Below the pieces are notes generated by a model that did not search any database, was not told the origin of the DNA, and saw nothing but the letters and a program-made list of their open reading frames with translations. The position numbers and the translations under genes were made by a program. A stretch of DNA of 64,000 nt. It comes from Streptomyces lavendofoliae (GTDB lineage Bacteria > Actinomycetota > Actinomycetes > Streptomycetales > Streptomycetaceae). The DNA lies in NCBI RefSeq assembly GCF_014649735.1, contig NZ_BMTP01000018.1:52468-116467 (forward strand). Direction: 5' to 3'. This document shows positions 15,369 to 24,541 of this stretch, piece after piece. How positions within the stretch are numbered: position 1 is the first letter of the stretch; each line of letters opens with the position of its first letter.

Positions 15369-16249
15369 TGGACAATTCAACCGACGATCCCCACCAGCTG
15401 CCGAGCCGGCCCCGCGTCGGACACATCCAGTTCCTGAACTGCCTCCCCCTCTACTGGGGACTGGCCCGCACCGGCACCCTCCTGGACCTGGAGCTGACGA
15501 AGGACACCCCGGAGAAGCTCAGCGACCGGCTCGTCCGCGGCGACCTCGACATCGCGCCGATCACCCTCGTCGAGTTCCTGCGCGCCGCCGACGACCTCGT
15601 CGCCTTCCCCGACCTCGCGGTCGGCTGCGACGGCCCCGTCATGTCGTGCGTGATCGTCTCCCAGCGGCCGCTGGAGGACCTGGACGGGGCGCGCGTCGCG
15701 CTCGGCTCCACCTCCCGCACCTCCGTACGGCTCGCGCAGCTGCTGCTCGCCGAGCGGTACGGGGTCGCCCCGGACTACTACACCTGCCCGCCCGACCTGG
15801 GCGTGATGATGCAGGAGGCCGAGGCGGCCGTCCTGATCGGCGACGCCGCGCTGCGCGCCTCCCTGCACGACGCCCCGCGACTGGGCCTCCAGGTCCACGA
15901 CCTGGGGCAGATGTGGAAGGAGTGGACGGGCCTGCCGTTCGTCTTCGCGGTGTGGGCCGTCCGCAAGGAGTACCTGGCGCGCGAGCCGCGCGTCGTGCGC
16001 CTGGTCCACGAGGCGTTCCTCGCCTCCCGCGACGTGTCGCTGGAGGAGGTCGCGAAGGTCGCCGAGCAGGCCGCGCGCTGGGAGGCGTTCGACGCGGTGC
16101 TGCTGGAGAAGTACTTCACGACGCTGGACTTCCGGTTCGGCGCCGACCAGCTCGCCGGCGTCCGTGAGTTCGCCCGCAGGACCGGCCCCACGACCGGCTT
16201 CCCGGCGGACGTCACGGTCGAGCTGCTGTCCCCCGGGCCGGAGGTCTAG
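15368..16249 (+). CDS. mqnA: Chorismate dehydratase
   Basis: MqnA removes water from chorismate to give 3-[(1-carboxyvinyl)oxy]benzoate, the first committed step of the futalosine menaquinone pathway. The 293-residue protein has the periplasmic-binding-protein-like fold of the family: VGHIQFLNCLPLYWGL at the N-terminus, RGDLDIAPI at about residue 58, and the GDAAL and WKEWTGLPFVFAVW segments. The GTG start follows a -10 box directly. The gene is separated from mqnE by 11 kb and from mqnC by 1.3 kb. Its 3' end overlaps a convergent esterase gene by 38 bp. Confidence 0.94.
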   Translation: MDNSTDDPHQLPSRPRVGHIQFLNCLPLYWGLARTGTLLDLELTKDTPEKLSDRLVRGDLDIAPITLVEFLRAADDLVAFPDLAVGCDGPVMSCVIVSQRPLEDLDGARVALGSTSRTSVRLAQLLLAERYGVAPDYYTCPPDLGVMMQEAEAAVLIGDAALRASLHDAPRLGLQVHDLGQMWKEWTGLPFVFAVWAVRKEYLAREPRVVRLVHEAFLASRDVSLEEVAKVAEQAARWEAFDAVLLEKYFTTLDFRFGADQLAGVREFARRTGPTTGFPADVTVELLSPGPEV

Positions 16250-17306
16250 ACGCCGGAGGCGCGGAGGCGGGCACGGGGGCCTGCATGTGCTCGCTGATCC
16301 ACTGGATCGAGCCGTCCCCCATGCCCTTCACGTAGGTCCTGGCGTTGTGCTCGCCGCCGGGGATCACCTGGAGGCGGGTCCTGACCGGCCCCTTGGTGTA
16401 CTTCCCGACGAAGGACCGCACGTTCGCCACGCCGGATTCCCTGCTGCCGACCTGGAACGCCAGGTACACCGCGCGGTCCTCGGAGTCCGGCTTCGCGCCC
16501 AGGAGAGCGGCGAGCCTCTCCGGGTCGTTGGCCCGCCTCTCCTTCTCGTGTCCGGCCCACAGCGGCGAGTCCGGAACCGTGTCCGGGCCGGACGCGATCA
16601 CCGCCTTGAACCTGTCGGGGTGTTTCAGCACGGACTTCAGGCCGACGAACCCGCCGGAGGAGGAGCCCATGAACGCCCAGCCGTCCCGTGAGGCGAACGT
16701 ACGGAAATTCGCGCGGACGAAATCGGGAACGTCCTCCGTCATCCAGGTGCCCATTCTCGGCCGACCCGGGATGTCGCTGCCGTCGTAGTAGTGCTCCTTG
16801 TCCGGGTTGAGAACCGGCATGACCACGACGAAGGGCAGGCTCTTGCCCTCTTTCGACCATTCGCTGATGCTGCTCTGCAGCTTGAGGTCGGTGCCCATCC
16901 AGTAGTTGTTCGGATAACCGTTGCCGCCGGGCAGGGCGATCAGCACCGGGAAACCGCTGGCGGCGTACTCCGGGTCGAAGTACTGCGGGGGCGCCCAGAC
17001 CCAGACCTTGCCCGTGAAGCCGGACTTCGCCCCGCGCAGCGTCGTCACCCCGATCCTCGTGCCGTCGGGCAGTGTGTTGGCGGTGGTGAACTCCGCCTTC
17101 GGGCCGGCCGGCATCAGCGTCCGGGGGACGGCCTTCCCGGCGCCCCGGGGAGTGGCGGGAGCGGGTGCCGGGGCGCGGCCCGAGGCGGAGGCCGGGGCGC
17201 TCGGGCCGTCGAAGGTCATCGGCTCCCCCTCGCCGGAACAGCCCGTGACCGCGGTGAGGGAGCCGAGGGCGACGGCGGCTATGAGCACCTGGGTGGGACG
17301 TTTCAT
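16212..17306 (-). CDS. Lipoprotein esterase of the esterase D/antigen 85-like family
   Basis: The 364-residue protein has a lipoprotein signal (lipobox TAVTGC, Cys about residue 23). An Ala/Pro-rich tether follows, then an alpha/beta hydrolase domain of the PF00756 type. The nucleophile elbow GSSSGG is clear, with candidate Asp in the SGPD or PDSED region and His in GGEHNAR. It is expected to be anchored outside the membrane and to hydrolyse an ester or carry out acyl transfer. The gene runs convergent to mqnA with overlapping ends. Confidence 0.82.
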   Translation of the reverse strand: MKRPTQVLIAAVALGSLTAVTGCSGEGEPMTFDGPSAPASASGRAPAPAPATPRGAGKAVPRTLMPAGPKAEFTTANTLPDGTRIGVTTLRGAKSGFTGKVWVWAPPQYFDPEYAASGFPVLIALPGGNGYPNNYWMGTDLKLQSSISEWSKEGKSLPFVVVMPVLNPDKEHYYDGSDIPGRPRMGTWMTEDVPDFVRANFRTFASRDGWAFMGSSSGGFVGLKSVLKHPDRFKAVIASGPDTVPDSPLWAGHEKERRANDPERLAALLGAKPDSEDRAVYLAFQVGSRESGVANVRSFVGKYTKGPVRTRLQVIPGGEHNARTYVKGMGDGSIQWISEHMQAPVPASAPPASRPPARGTAARP

Positions 17307-17532
17307 GGAGCACTCCGGGTCTTTCCGGCATTCACGGCGGGTACGGCGTGCTAGATGGCGGGACGCGCCGACCGGTTCCGCCCCGCCCCTCTACGGCGCG
17401 GTGGTGGCGTACGCGGCGACCGGCGCGGCGCCGTGCCCCGGCACCGGGGCCGGTGGGGTGCGCCCGAAGGCGGCCGAAACGCTGGCGTAGGCTGGTTCGG
17501 TCCGTCCGCAACCCCGCCGAAAGGGACACCCG

Positions 17533-18747
17533 GTGACCGAGAAGGCCGACCTCACTGCTGTTGATGTCACAGCCGTGCTCGACCGCGCCGCCGAGGGCGG
17601 GCGGATCAGCCCCGAGGAGGCCCTGGTCCTGTACCGGTCGGCTCCGCTGCACGCCCTGGGCGCGGCGGCGGACGCGGTGCGGCGGCGGCGTTACGCCGGT
17701 ACGGAGCACATCGCGACGTACATCATCGAGCGGAACATCAACTACACCAACGTGTGCGTCACGGCCTGCAAGTTCTGCGCCTTCTACGCGCCGCCGAAGG
17801 ACACCGCCAAGGGCTGGACCCGGGACCTGGACGACATCCTGCGCCGCTGCGCGGAGACGGTCGAGCTGGGCGGCACCCAGATCATGTTCCAGGGCGGCCA
17901 CCACCCGGACTACGGCGTCGAGTACTACGAGAAGCACTTCGCCGCCATCAAGAAGGAGTTCCCGCAGCTGGTCATCCACTCCCTCGGCGCCTCCGAGGTC
18001 GAGCACATGGCCCGCATCTCGGGCGTCTCCGTCGAAGAGGCGATCTCCCGCATCCACGCCGCCGGTCTCGACTCCTTCGCGGGCGCCGGCGCCGAGCTGC
18101 TCCCGGAGCGTCCGCGCAAGGCGATCGCGCCGCTGAAGGAGTCCGGCGAGCGGTGGCTGGAGATCATGGAGACCGCCCACCGGATGGGCGTGGAGTCCAC
18201 GTCCACGATGCTGATGGGCACCGGCGAGACCAACGCCGAGCGCATCGAGCACCTGCGGATGATCCGGGACGTCCAGGACCGTACGGGCGGCTTCCGCGCG
18301 TTCATCCCGTACACGTACCAGCCGGAGAACAACCACCTGAAGGGCCGCACCCAGGCCACCATCTTCGAGTACCTGCGCATGATCGCCATCGCGCGGCTGT
18401 TCTTCGACAACATCGCCCACATCCAGGGCTCCTGGCTCACCACCGGCAAGGAGATCGGCCAGCTCACCCTGCACTACGGCGCGGACGACCTCGGGTCGAT
18501 CATGCTGGAGGAGAACGTGGTGTCGTCGGCGGGCGCGAAGCACCGCTCCAACCTGCGCGAGATGATCGACATGATCCGCACCGCCGACCGCGTACCGGCG
18601 CAGCGCACCACGACGTACGAGCACATCGTCGTCCACGACGACCCGGCGAACGACCCGGCCGACGAGCGCGTGGCGTCCCACATCTCCTCCACCGCGATCG
18701 AGGGCGGCACCGCCCACCCCGAGCTCAAGCTGCTTCCCACCACCTGA
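17533..18747 (+). CDS. mqnC: Cyclic dehypoxanthinyl futalosine synthase (radical SAM)
   Basis: MqnC cyclises dehypoxanthine futalosine to the spiro intermediate that becomes the naphthoate nucleus. The 404-residue protein has the radical-SAM triad at Cys75, Cys79 and Cys82 (CVTACKFC). The family segments GGTQIMFQGGHHPDYG and LMGTGETNAERIEHL follow. GTG 17533 has an AAAGGGA site. A TAGGCT box at 17488-17493 may be its -10. The degenerate amidohydrolase gene and menG follow at once, suggesting one transcript. Confidence 0.95.
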   Translation: MTEKADLTAVDVTAVLDRAAEGGRISPEEALVLYRSAPLHALGAAADAVRRRRYAGTEHIATYIIERNINYTNVCVTACKFCAFYAPPKDTAKGWTRDLDDILRRCAETVELGGTQIMFQGGHHPDYGVEYYEKHFAAIKKEFPQLVIHSLGASEVEHMARISGVSVEEAISRIHAAGLDSFAGAGAELLPERPRKAIAPLKESGERWLEIMETAHRMGVESTSTMLMGTGETNAERIEHLRMIRDVQDRTGGFRAFIPYTYQPENNHLKGRTQATIFEYLRMIAIARLFFDNIAHIQGSWLTTGKEIGQLTLHYGADDLGSIMLEENVVSSAGAKHRSNLREMIDMIRTADRVPAQRTTTYEHIVVHDDPANDPADERVASHISSTAIEGGTAHPELKLLPTT

Positions 18748-18754
18748 GCCGGCC

Positions 18755-19354
18755 GTGCTGACGATCCACGTCGCCGACGCCTCGCCCGGGTCCGCGGTCC
18801 TGGTCGAGGGCGCGTACGTCGCCGCGCTCGGCCCGTACGAGGAGCTGGCCGCCGCCCGCCCCGCCGCACGGGTGCGGCGGTGGCCCGGCATCCTCACGCC
18901 CGGGCTGCTCAACCCCTACGGCCCCGAACTCCTGGAGCAGGCTTACCACCCCGACCCGCGCGAGGCGGACCGGCTCGGCACCGAGCCGATCACCGGTGAA
19001 CGGGCGCGGGCCCTGTTCCGGGCCGACCCGTCCCGGCAGGGTGCGAGCGCCCGGCGCGGGGTGCAGCGGATGCTGGCGCACGGCACGGTCGCCGTCGCCG
19101 GGGAGCTGCGTTCCCGCGCCGCCCTGGACGCGGTGCGGCGGGCCGGCCTGGCCGTCGGACACCGCCCGCCCCGCCTGCCGGGGCCGGCGTCCCTCTCGCC
19201 CTCGCCGCTGGTGCTGCTGCCGGCGCTCACCGTCGGCGGACCGGCGCGGTTCGCGGTCTTCGACGTGCCCGACCCGGCCGCGCTGGTGCGCCTGGGCGCC
19301 TCGACGTGCGTGGCCACCGTCGTGGCCGGCCGCCTCGTCCACAGGCGCGCGTAG
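18755..19354 (+). CDS. Imidazolonepropionase/amidohydrolase-like protein without metal-binding motif
   Basis: The 199-residue protein resembles the beta-sandwich ends of amidohydrolases, such as imidazolonepropionase. It has an N-terminal stretch ending in ILTPGLLNPYG and a C-terminal FAVFDVPDP...VATVVAGRLVHRR. True amidohydrolases read TPG(L/F)xDxHxH at the first position; here both metal-binding His residues are absent. Most of the catalytic barrel is also missing, since usual length is above 400. It starts 7 bp after mqnC and ends just before menG. A catalytic role is unlikely; a structural or accessory role in menaquinone synthesis is possible. Confidence 0.7.
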   Translation: MLTIHVADASPGSAVLVEGAYVAALGPYEELAAARPAARVRRWPGILTPGLLNPYGPELLEQAYHPDPREADRLGTEPITGERARALFRADPSRQGASARRGVQRMLAHGTVAVAGELRSRAALDAVRRAGLAVGHRPPRLPGPASLSPSPLVLLPALTVGGPARFAVFDVPDPAALVRLGASTCVATVVAGRLVHRRA

Positions 19355-19385
19355 GCGGACCGGGGCCGCCTGCCACAATGGGCGG

Positions 19386-20081
19386 GTGACGCGAGCAACC
19401 CTGGACAAGCAGCCGCACGAAGTCGCCTCGATGTTCGACGACGTCGCCGCGAACTACGACCTCACCAACGACGTGCTCTCGCTCGGCCAGGACCGCCGGT
19501 GGCGCAAGGAGGTCGCCAAGGCGGTCGACGCGCGGCCCGGTCAGAAGGTCCTCGACCTGGCGGCCGGCACGGGCACGTCCTCGCTGCCGTTCGCGACGGC
19601 CGGCGCGTACGTCGTCCCGTGCGACTTCTCGCTCGGCATGCTGCGCGAGGGCAAGAAGCGGCACGCCTGGCTGCCGCTGACGGCGGGCGACGCCACGCGG
19701 CTGCCCTTCCGGGACGGGGTCTTCGACGCGGTCACCATCTCCTTCGGGCTGCGCAACGTCCAGGACACCGACGCCGCGCTGCGCGAGCTGTACCGGGTGA
19801 CCAGGCCCGGCGGACGCGTGGTGATCTGCGAGTTCTCGCACCCCACCTGGGCGCCGTTCCGGACCGTGTACGAGGAGTACCTGATGCGCGCCCTGCCGCC
19901 GGTCGCACGCGCCGTCTCGTCCAACCCGGACGCGTACGTGTATCTCGCCGAGTCGATCCGAAGCTGGCCGGACCAGCCCGCCCTCGCCCGGCGCCTCCAG
20001 CAGGCCGGCTGGTCGAAGGTGGCCTGGCGGAACCTGACCGGCGGCATCGTGGCGTTGCACAGGGGGACCAAAGCCGCCTGA
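19386..20081 (+). CDS. menG: Demethylmenaquinone C-methyltransferase
   Basis: The 231-residue SAM-dependent methyltransferase adds the ring methyl group in the last nucleus step of menaquinone synthesis. The UbiE/MenG signature is complete: FDDVAANYDLTNDVLSLGQDRRWR, the SAM loop VLDLAAGTGTSSL, and FGLRNVQD. GTG 19386 is preceded by CACAAT (19374-19379) at a spacing of 6 nt and by no ribosome binding site, which suggests a leaderless transcript. It lies 31 bp after the amidohydrolase-like gene. Confidence 0.94.
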   Translation: MTRATLDKQPHEVASMFDDVAANYDLTNDVLSLGQDRRWRKEVAKAVDARPGQKVLDLAAGTGTSSLPFATAGAYVVPCDFSLGMLREGKKRHAWLPLTAGDATRLPFRDGVFDAVTISFGLRNVQDTDAALRELYRVTRPGGRVVICEFSHPTWAPFRTVYEEYLMRALPPVARAVSSNPDAYVYLAESIRSWPDQPALARRLQQAGWSKVAWRNLTGGIVALHRGTKAA

Positions 20082-20092
20082 GGCAATACGGG

Positions 20093-20120
20093 TTGACGGG
20101 AGGCGGCCGACCGGCAGGAT
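20093..20120 (+). promoter_or_regulatory. Promoter of the zinc-ribbon membrane protein gene
   Basis: TTGACG (20093-20098) and CAGGAT (20115-20120) are 16 bp apart, directly after the menG stop. The downstream gene can therefore be transcribed independently. Confidence 0.55.
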
Positions 20121-20156
20121 GTGACCGTCCATCACTTCCCGTCACCCGGAGCATCC

Positions 20157-22604
20157 ATGGCGTCGAACTGCCCGCACTGCGGAACCCCCTCACCCGACGA
20201 GGCGCGCTTCTGCATGACCTGCGGGCGGGAGAGGCTCGCGGCACCCCCGCCCCCGGCCTCGCCCCCGCCTCCCGTGACACCGCTTCCCCCGGCACCGCCC
20301 GCCGTGGCACCGCATTCGGCGGGGCCCGCTCCGGTGGGGCCGCCGCCTCCGCCGCCGTACGCGCCGGGGCCGGCGCGGCCGTCGGCGGCCGGGGTGTTCC
20401 TCGCGCGAGCCTTCAAGGGCGACTGGGCGTCGGCGGCCAGGGCGGCCGCCTGGCCGGCCGGGCTGTTCCCGGCTCTCGCCGTGATCCTGTCCATCCCGTC
20501 GTACGGGCAGGAGGACGAGGTCGTCGTCGGCTGGTCGGACCGGTTGCGGATCGCGCTGGCCCTGCTGCTCCAGGCCGTCGGAGGGGGATTCGAGCTGTCG
20601 GCCGCCTCCGAGCCGTCCTTCGGTGGAAGCGGAGGCGCGGACGGAGTCGGGCACGGGTCGCAGGGCTGGGGCTACTTCGGCTCAGGTGCTGCCTACACGC
20701 AGGGCGGCGGCGAGCTGTCCCTCGTACCGCTGACGGTGACCGCCCTGTTCGCCGGCGCGCTGTACCTGGGCGCCCGGACGCTGCGCGCGCGGGGTGCCGG
20801 CGTGGACGCGGCGGTACGGGTCGCGGTGCTGGTCGCCGGAGCGGTGCTGGTCCTCGGCCTGTTCGCCCGGCCGCGGGTCGCCGGCGCCGAGGTGTCGTCG
20901 TCCCCGCTGCTCTCCGCGCTCGGGGCGCTGGTGGCGGCACTGCTGGTCACGGCCGCCGTGCTCGGGCGCGCCGGACTGGCCCGCCGGCCGGTGGCGCACG
21001 CGCTGGTGCGGGCCCTGGGCACGGCGGCGCGGGCGCTGGGCGTGCTGGTCGCGGTCTGCACGGTGATCGGGTTCGTCTGGTACGCCGCCAGGGACGAGGT
21101 GGACGGCACGTCCCTGCTGGTGGTTCTGCCGGTCCTGCCGAACATCGGGATCGCGGTGCTCGGGCTGGCCTGGGGCGTGCCGCTGGAATACGAGGTGCGG
21201 GGCCGGCTCGGATTCTTCGGGTCCGGAGTGGAGCGTGGGAGCCTCGGCCTCTCCGAGATCGGTGACGGGCTCGGCGGGTGGACCGTGACGGGGCTGGTCG
21301 CCCTGGGCGTGGCCGCGGCCCTCACGGCCGGGGTGTGGGCGGCCCGGCGCGCGGGCGACCAGGGCACCCGGCTCGCGACGGCCGGGTTCTTCCTCGTGCT
21401 GTACCTGCTGCTGACCGGGGCGAGCGGCGTGTCGGGGCAGGTGACCGGCACGGTCGAGGAGTTCGGCGGTGACGGCCGCGCCGAGCTGGCCCCGAGCGTC
21501 GCGGACGCCCTGCTGTTCGGGCTGCTGTGGACGGGGGCGGCGACGTTCGTGGCGCCGTACCTGCTGCGCGCCCTGACCCGCCGGACGCCGGCTCCGGCGC
21601 CGCACGGGACGCCCGGGCAGGGCAGCCCGTACCCGGCCCCCACCGCCTGGCCACCGGCGGCCCCTGCTCCCGCCCCGGCGCACGCCCCGGACACCATCCC
21701 CGCCCCCGACGCCGCCCCGGCGCACGCCGCGGCCGACCGGACCGCGCCCGGCGCCCCGATCACGCCCCGCGACCCGATCACGCCCGGCGGCCACCCGTCC
21801 GCCGGCGCGCCGGTCGCCGGCCCGTCCGCCCCCCGGTCGGGGAAGCGGCGCGTCCTGCTCTGGGCGGTCGTCCTGGTGGCCGCCGCCGCCGTCGGGGGCG
21901 GCGGCACCGCCGGCGTACTGCTGCTGAAGGAGCGCGGCGAGCCCGCGTCCCCGGCGGGCGGCAAGCCCGCCGCCGCGGTGTCCGGGACACCGGCCACCGG
22001 TGCGGGTACCGGCACCGGCACCGGCCAGGAGCCCGCCCCGAGGCGGAGCCCCTCGCCGGACGGCACGCCCTCCCAGGACCGCACCGCCTCACCGGGAAGC
22101 AGCCCCTCACCGGAGAGCGACCCGGGCGGCACCGCCCCGGAGGGACCGGACGTGCCGGAGGGCTACCGGATGGTGGCCGACCCCGCCGGGTTCTCCCTCG
22201 CGGTGCCCTCCGTCTGGGACCGCGTCAAGGAGGAGCCGGCCGGCCAGGTCACCTACGCCGGTTCCACCGGGATGTCCCACCTGCTCGTCGGCGTCGTCCA
22301 CGCCGCCCCGTACACCTCGTTGGAGAACCTCACCGCCCTGGAGGCCAACTCCCGTAAGAGGAACCCCGGTTACCAGCGCCTGAGGCTGGAGGCCAACACC
22401 TTCCAGGGCCGGCCGGGAGCCATCTGGGAGTACACCTACACCGACAAGGGCGGCAGGAGGATCCACGCGGTCGACCAGTCGTACATCGCGGAGGACGGCA
22501 CCGAGTACGCCGTCTACTTCACCGTGCAGGACGACAGCTGGGACGTGGCCCGGGAGACGTTCGACGTCGCCCTGTCGACATGGACGCTCAACGACGTCGA
22601 CTAG
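20157..22604 (+). CDS. Zinc-ribbon multi-pass membrane protein with extracellular domain
   Basis: The 815-residue protein has four parts. An N-terminal zinc ribbon has two CxxC knuckles (CPHCGTPS...FCMTCG, residues 5-23), followed by a Pro-rich linker. About nine membrane helices span residues 90-470. A long Pro/Ala linker leads to one more helix (LLWAVVLVAAAAVGGG). The last part is an outside domain of about 140 residues, similar in look to the C-terminal sensor domains of actinomycete serine/threonine kinases. There is no kinase or transporter motif. The function is unknown; signal sensing at the envelope is a guess. ATG 20157 has GGAG 5 nt upstream. Confidence 0.75.
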   Translation: MASNCPHCGTPSPDEARFCMTCGRERLAAPPPPASPPPPVTPLPPAPPAVAPHSAGPAPVGPPPPPPYAPGPARPSAAGVFLARAFKGDWASAARAAAWPAGLFPALAVILSIPSYGQEDEVVVGWSDRLRIALALLLQAVGGGFELSAASEPSFGGSGGADGVGHGSQGWGYFGSGAAYTQGGGELSLVPLTVTALFAGALYLGARTLRARGAGVDAAVRVAVLVAGAVLVLGLFARPRVAGAEVSSSPLLSALGALVAALLVTAAVLGRAGLARRPVAHALVRALGTAARALGVLVAVCTVIGFVWYAARDEVDGTSLLVVLPVLPNIGIAVLGLAWGVPLEYEVRGRLGFFGSGVERGSLGLSEIGDGLGGWTVTGLVALGVAAALTAGVWAARRAGDQGTRLATAGFFLVLYLLLTGASGVSGQVTGTVEEFGGDGRAELAPSVADALLFGLLWTGAATFVAPYLLRALTRRTPAPAPHGTPGQGSPYPAPTAWPPAAPAPAPAHAPDTIPAPDAAPAHAAADRTAPGAPITPRDPITPGGHPSAGAPVAGPSAPRSGKRRVLLWAVVLVAAAAVGGGGTAGVLLLKERGEPASPAGGKPAAAVSGTPATGAGTGTGTGQEPAPRRSPSPDGTPSQDRTASPGSSPSPESDPGGTAPEGPDVPEGYRMVADPAGFSLAVPSVWDRVKEEPAGQVTYAGSTGMSHLLVGVVHAAPYTSLENLTALEANSRKRNPGYQRLRLEANTFQGRPGAIWEYTYTDKGGRRIHAVDQSYIAEDGTEYAVYFTVQDDSWDVARETFDVALSTWTLNDVD

Positions 22605-22619
22605 GGCCTGCCTTTCGGA

Positions 22620-23150
22620 TCAGGCGGTGAGGTCCAGGCGGAAGCAGTACCCCTCCTGCCCGCCGCTGCCGGGGATGGCGTACGTCTCCGCCCTGGTCAT
22701 CCCCAGCCGGCGCGTCACCGCCACCGACCGCTCGTTGCGGGTGTTGACCATGGCGACCACCCGCTCCACCCCCGCCGCCCGCAGCCGCTCCACGGTGGCG
22801 CGGGCGGCGGCCGTCGCGTACCCCTTGCCCCAGGCGGAACGCGCCAGCCGCCAGCCGATCTCGATCTCCCCGGCCGGCCCCCACGCGTGCGGCCACGGCT
22901 GGGCGCCCGCGAAGCCGATGACCTCGCCGTCCTCGTCCAGCAGCGTCCACAGGCAGAAGCCCAGCTCGGCGTCGTGCCGGCGCTGGCGGGCGGTGACCTC
23001 GTGGTAGACCGACAGCTCGGCCGGGCCGCCCTGGAAGAACTCCATGACCTCCGGATCGTCGAAGACCCGGTGCCAGGCGTAGGCGTCCTCGTGCGTCGGT
23101 ACGCGCAGCCGGAGGACGGGCTCGACGGCGCCGGGAAGCAGCTCGGTCAT
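22620..23150 (-). CDS. GNAT-family N-acetyltransferase (RimJ/RimL type)
   Basis: The 176-residue protein has the acetyl-CoA loop IGWRLARSAWGKGYATAAARA and the RimJ/RimL-type segment NTRNERSVAVTRRLGMTRAE. This places it among acetyltransferases acting on protein N-termini or small amines. The start at 23150 gives the usual family length. It is convergent with the zinc-ribbon gene, separated by 15 bp. Confidence 0.85.
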   Translation of the reverse strand: MTELLPGAVEPVLRLRVPTHEDAYAWHRVFDDPEVMEFFQGGPAELSVYHEVTARQRRHDAELGFCLWTLLDEDGEVIGFAGAQPWPHAWGPAGEIEIGWRLARSAWGKGYATAAARATVERLRAAGVERVVAMVNTRNERSVAVTRRLGMTRAETYAIPGSGGQEGYCFRLDLTA

Positions 23151-23248
23151 CGGGGTGGCCCTTCGGGTCGGTGATCGGTGCGTCCCCATAGACTGCACAC
23201 GTCCTGTGCCGTCCGGTACGCAGTTTCGAGTATTCGGGAGACCCCGCC

Positions 23249-24541
23249 GTGACCGAGCAGCAGCCCCTCTCCGAACACACCGCGGATGTGATCGTCGTCG
23301 GGGCCGGTCCGGCCGGATCGACGACCGCGTACTACCTCGCCAAGGCCGGCCTGGACGTCCTGCTCCTGGAGAAGACCGCCTTCCCGCGCGAGAAGGTCTG
23401 CGGCGACGGTCTGACGCCCCGCGCCACCAAGCAGCTGGTGGCCATGGGCATCGACATCTCCGAGGAGGCCGGCTGGCTCCGCAACAAGGGCCTGCGCATC
23501 ATCGGCGGCGGGGTGCGCCTCCAGCTCGACTGGCCGGACCTGGCCAGTTACCCGGACTACGGACTGGTCCGCAAGCGCGACGACTTCGACGAGCAGCTCG
23601 CCCGCCAGGCCCAGAAGGCCGGGGCGCGGCTGTACGAGCGGTGCAACGTCGGCGCCCCGGTCGTCGACGACCGCACCGGCCGGATCACCGGCGTGCACGC
23701 GAAGCTGGGCGAGGAGAAGACGCCGGTCACCTTCCACGCGCCGCTCGTCGTCGCCGCCGACGGCAACTCCACACGCCTGTCCCTGGCCATGGGCCTGCAC
23801 CGGCGCGAGGACCGGCCGATGGGCGTGGCCGTCCGGACGTACTTCACCAGCCCCCGCCACGAGGACGACTACCTGGAGTCCTGGCTGGAGCTGTGGGACC
23901 GGCGCGGCCCCGGCGAGGACCGGCTGCTGCCCGGCTACGGCTGGATCTTCGGCATGGGCGACGGCACGTCCAACGTCGGCCTGGGCGTCCTCAACACCTC
24001 CGACTCCTTCAAGGAGCTGGACTGGCGCGAGGTGCTGAAGGCATGGTGCGCCTCCATGCCGGAGGAGTGGGGGTACGTCCCCGAGAACATGACCGGCCCG
24101 ATCCGGGGCGCCGCCCTGCCCATGGCCTTCAACCGCCAGCCGCACTACACGCGCGGCCTGCTGCTGGTGGGCGACGCGGGCGGTCTGGTCAACCCGTTCA
24201 ACGGCGAGGGCATCGCCTACGCCATGGAGTCGGGGCAGCTCGCCGCCGACGTCATCGTCCAGGCGCACGCCCGCGCGACCCCGGCACAGCGCGAGCTGGC
24301 CCTGCACAACTACCCGAAGATCCTCAAGGACACCTACGGCGGCTACTACACGCTGGGCCGCGCGTTCGTGAAGCTGATCGGCAACCCGAAGGTCATGAAG
24401 ATCGCCGCACAGCGCGGCCTGACCCACCCGCTGCTGATGAGGTTCACGCTGAAGATGCTGGCGAACCTCACCGACCCGACCGGCGGCGACGCGATGGACC
24501 GCATCATCAACGGCCTGTCGAAGGTCGCCCCGAAGGCCTGA
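23249..24541 (+). CDS. menJ: Geranylgeranyl reductase-family flavoenzyme, probable menaquinone side-chain reductase
   Basis: The 430-residue protein carries the FAD-binding loop VGAGPAGSTTAYYLAKAGLDVLLLEK (in part), the KVCGDGLTPRA segment and the GDAGGLVNPFNGEGIAYAMESG second FAD motif. This is typical of geranylgeranyl reductases. In mycobacteria the homologue MenJ saturates one isoprene unit of menaquinone. Its place between menG and the nuo operon fits the same role. GTG 23249 follows GGGAG. Its last 35 bp overlap the convergent regulator. Confidence 0.82.
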   Translation: MTEQQPLSEHTADVIVVGAGPAGSTTAYYLAKAGLDVLLLEKTAFPREKVCGDGLTPRATKQLVAMGIDISEEAGWLRNKGLRIIGGGVRLQLDWPDLASYPDYGLVRKRDDFDEQLARQAQKAGARLYERCNVGAPVVDDRTGRITGVHAKLGEEKTPVTFHAPLVVAADGNSTRLSLAMGLHRREDRPMGVAVRTYFTSPRHEDDYLESWLELWDRRGPGEDRLLPGYGWIFGMGDGTSNVGLGVLNTSDSFKELDWREVLKAWCASMPEEWGYVPENMTGPIRGAALPMAFNRQPHYTRGLLLVGDAGGLVNPFNGEGIAYAMESGQLAADVIVQAHARATPAQRELALHNYPKILKDTYGGYYTLGRAFVKLIGNPKVMKIAAQRGLTHPLLMRFTLKMLANLTDPTGGDAMDRIINGLSKVAPKA

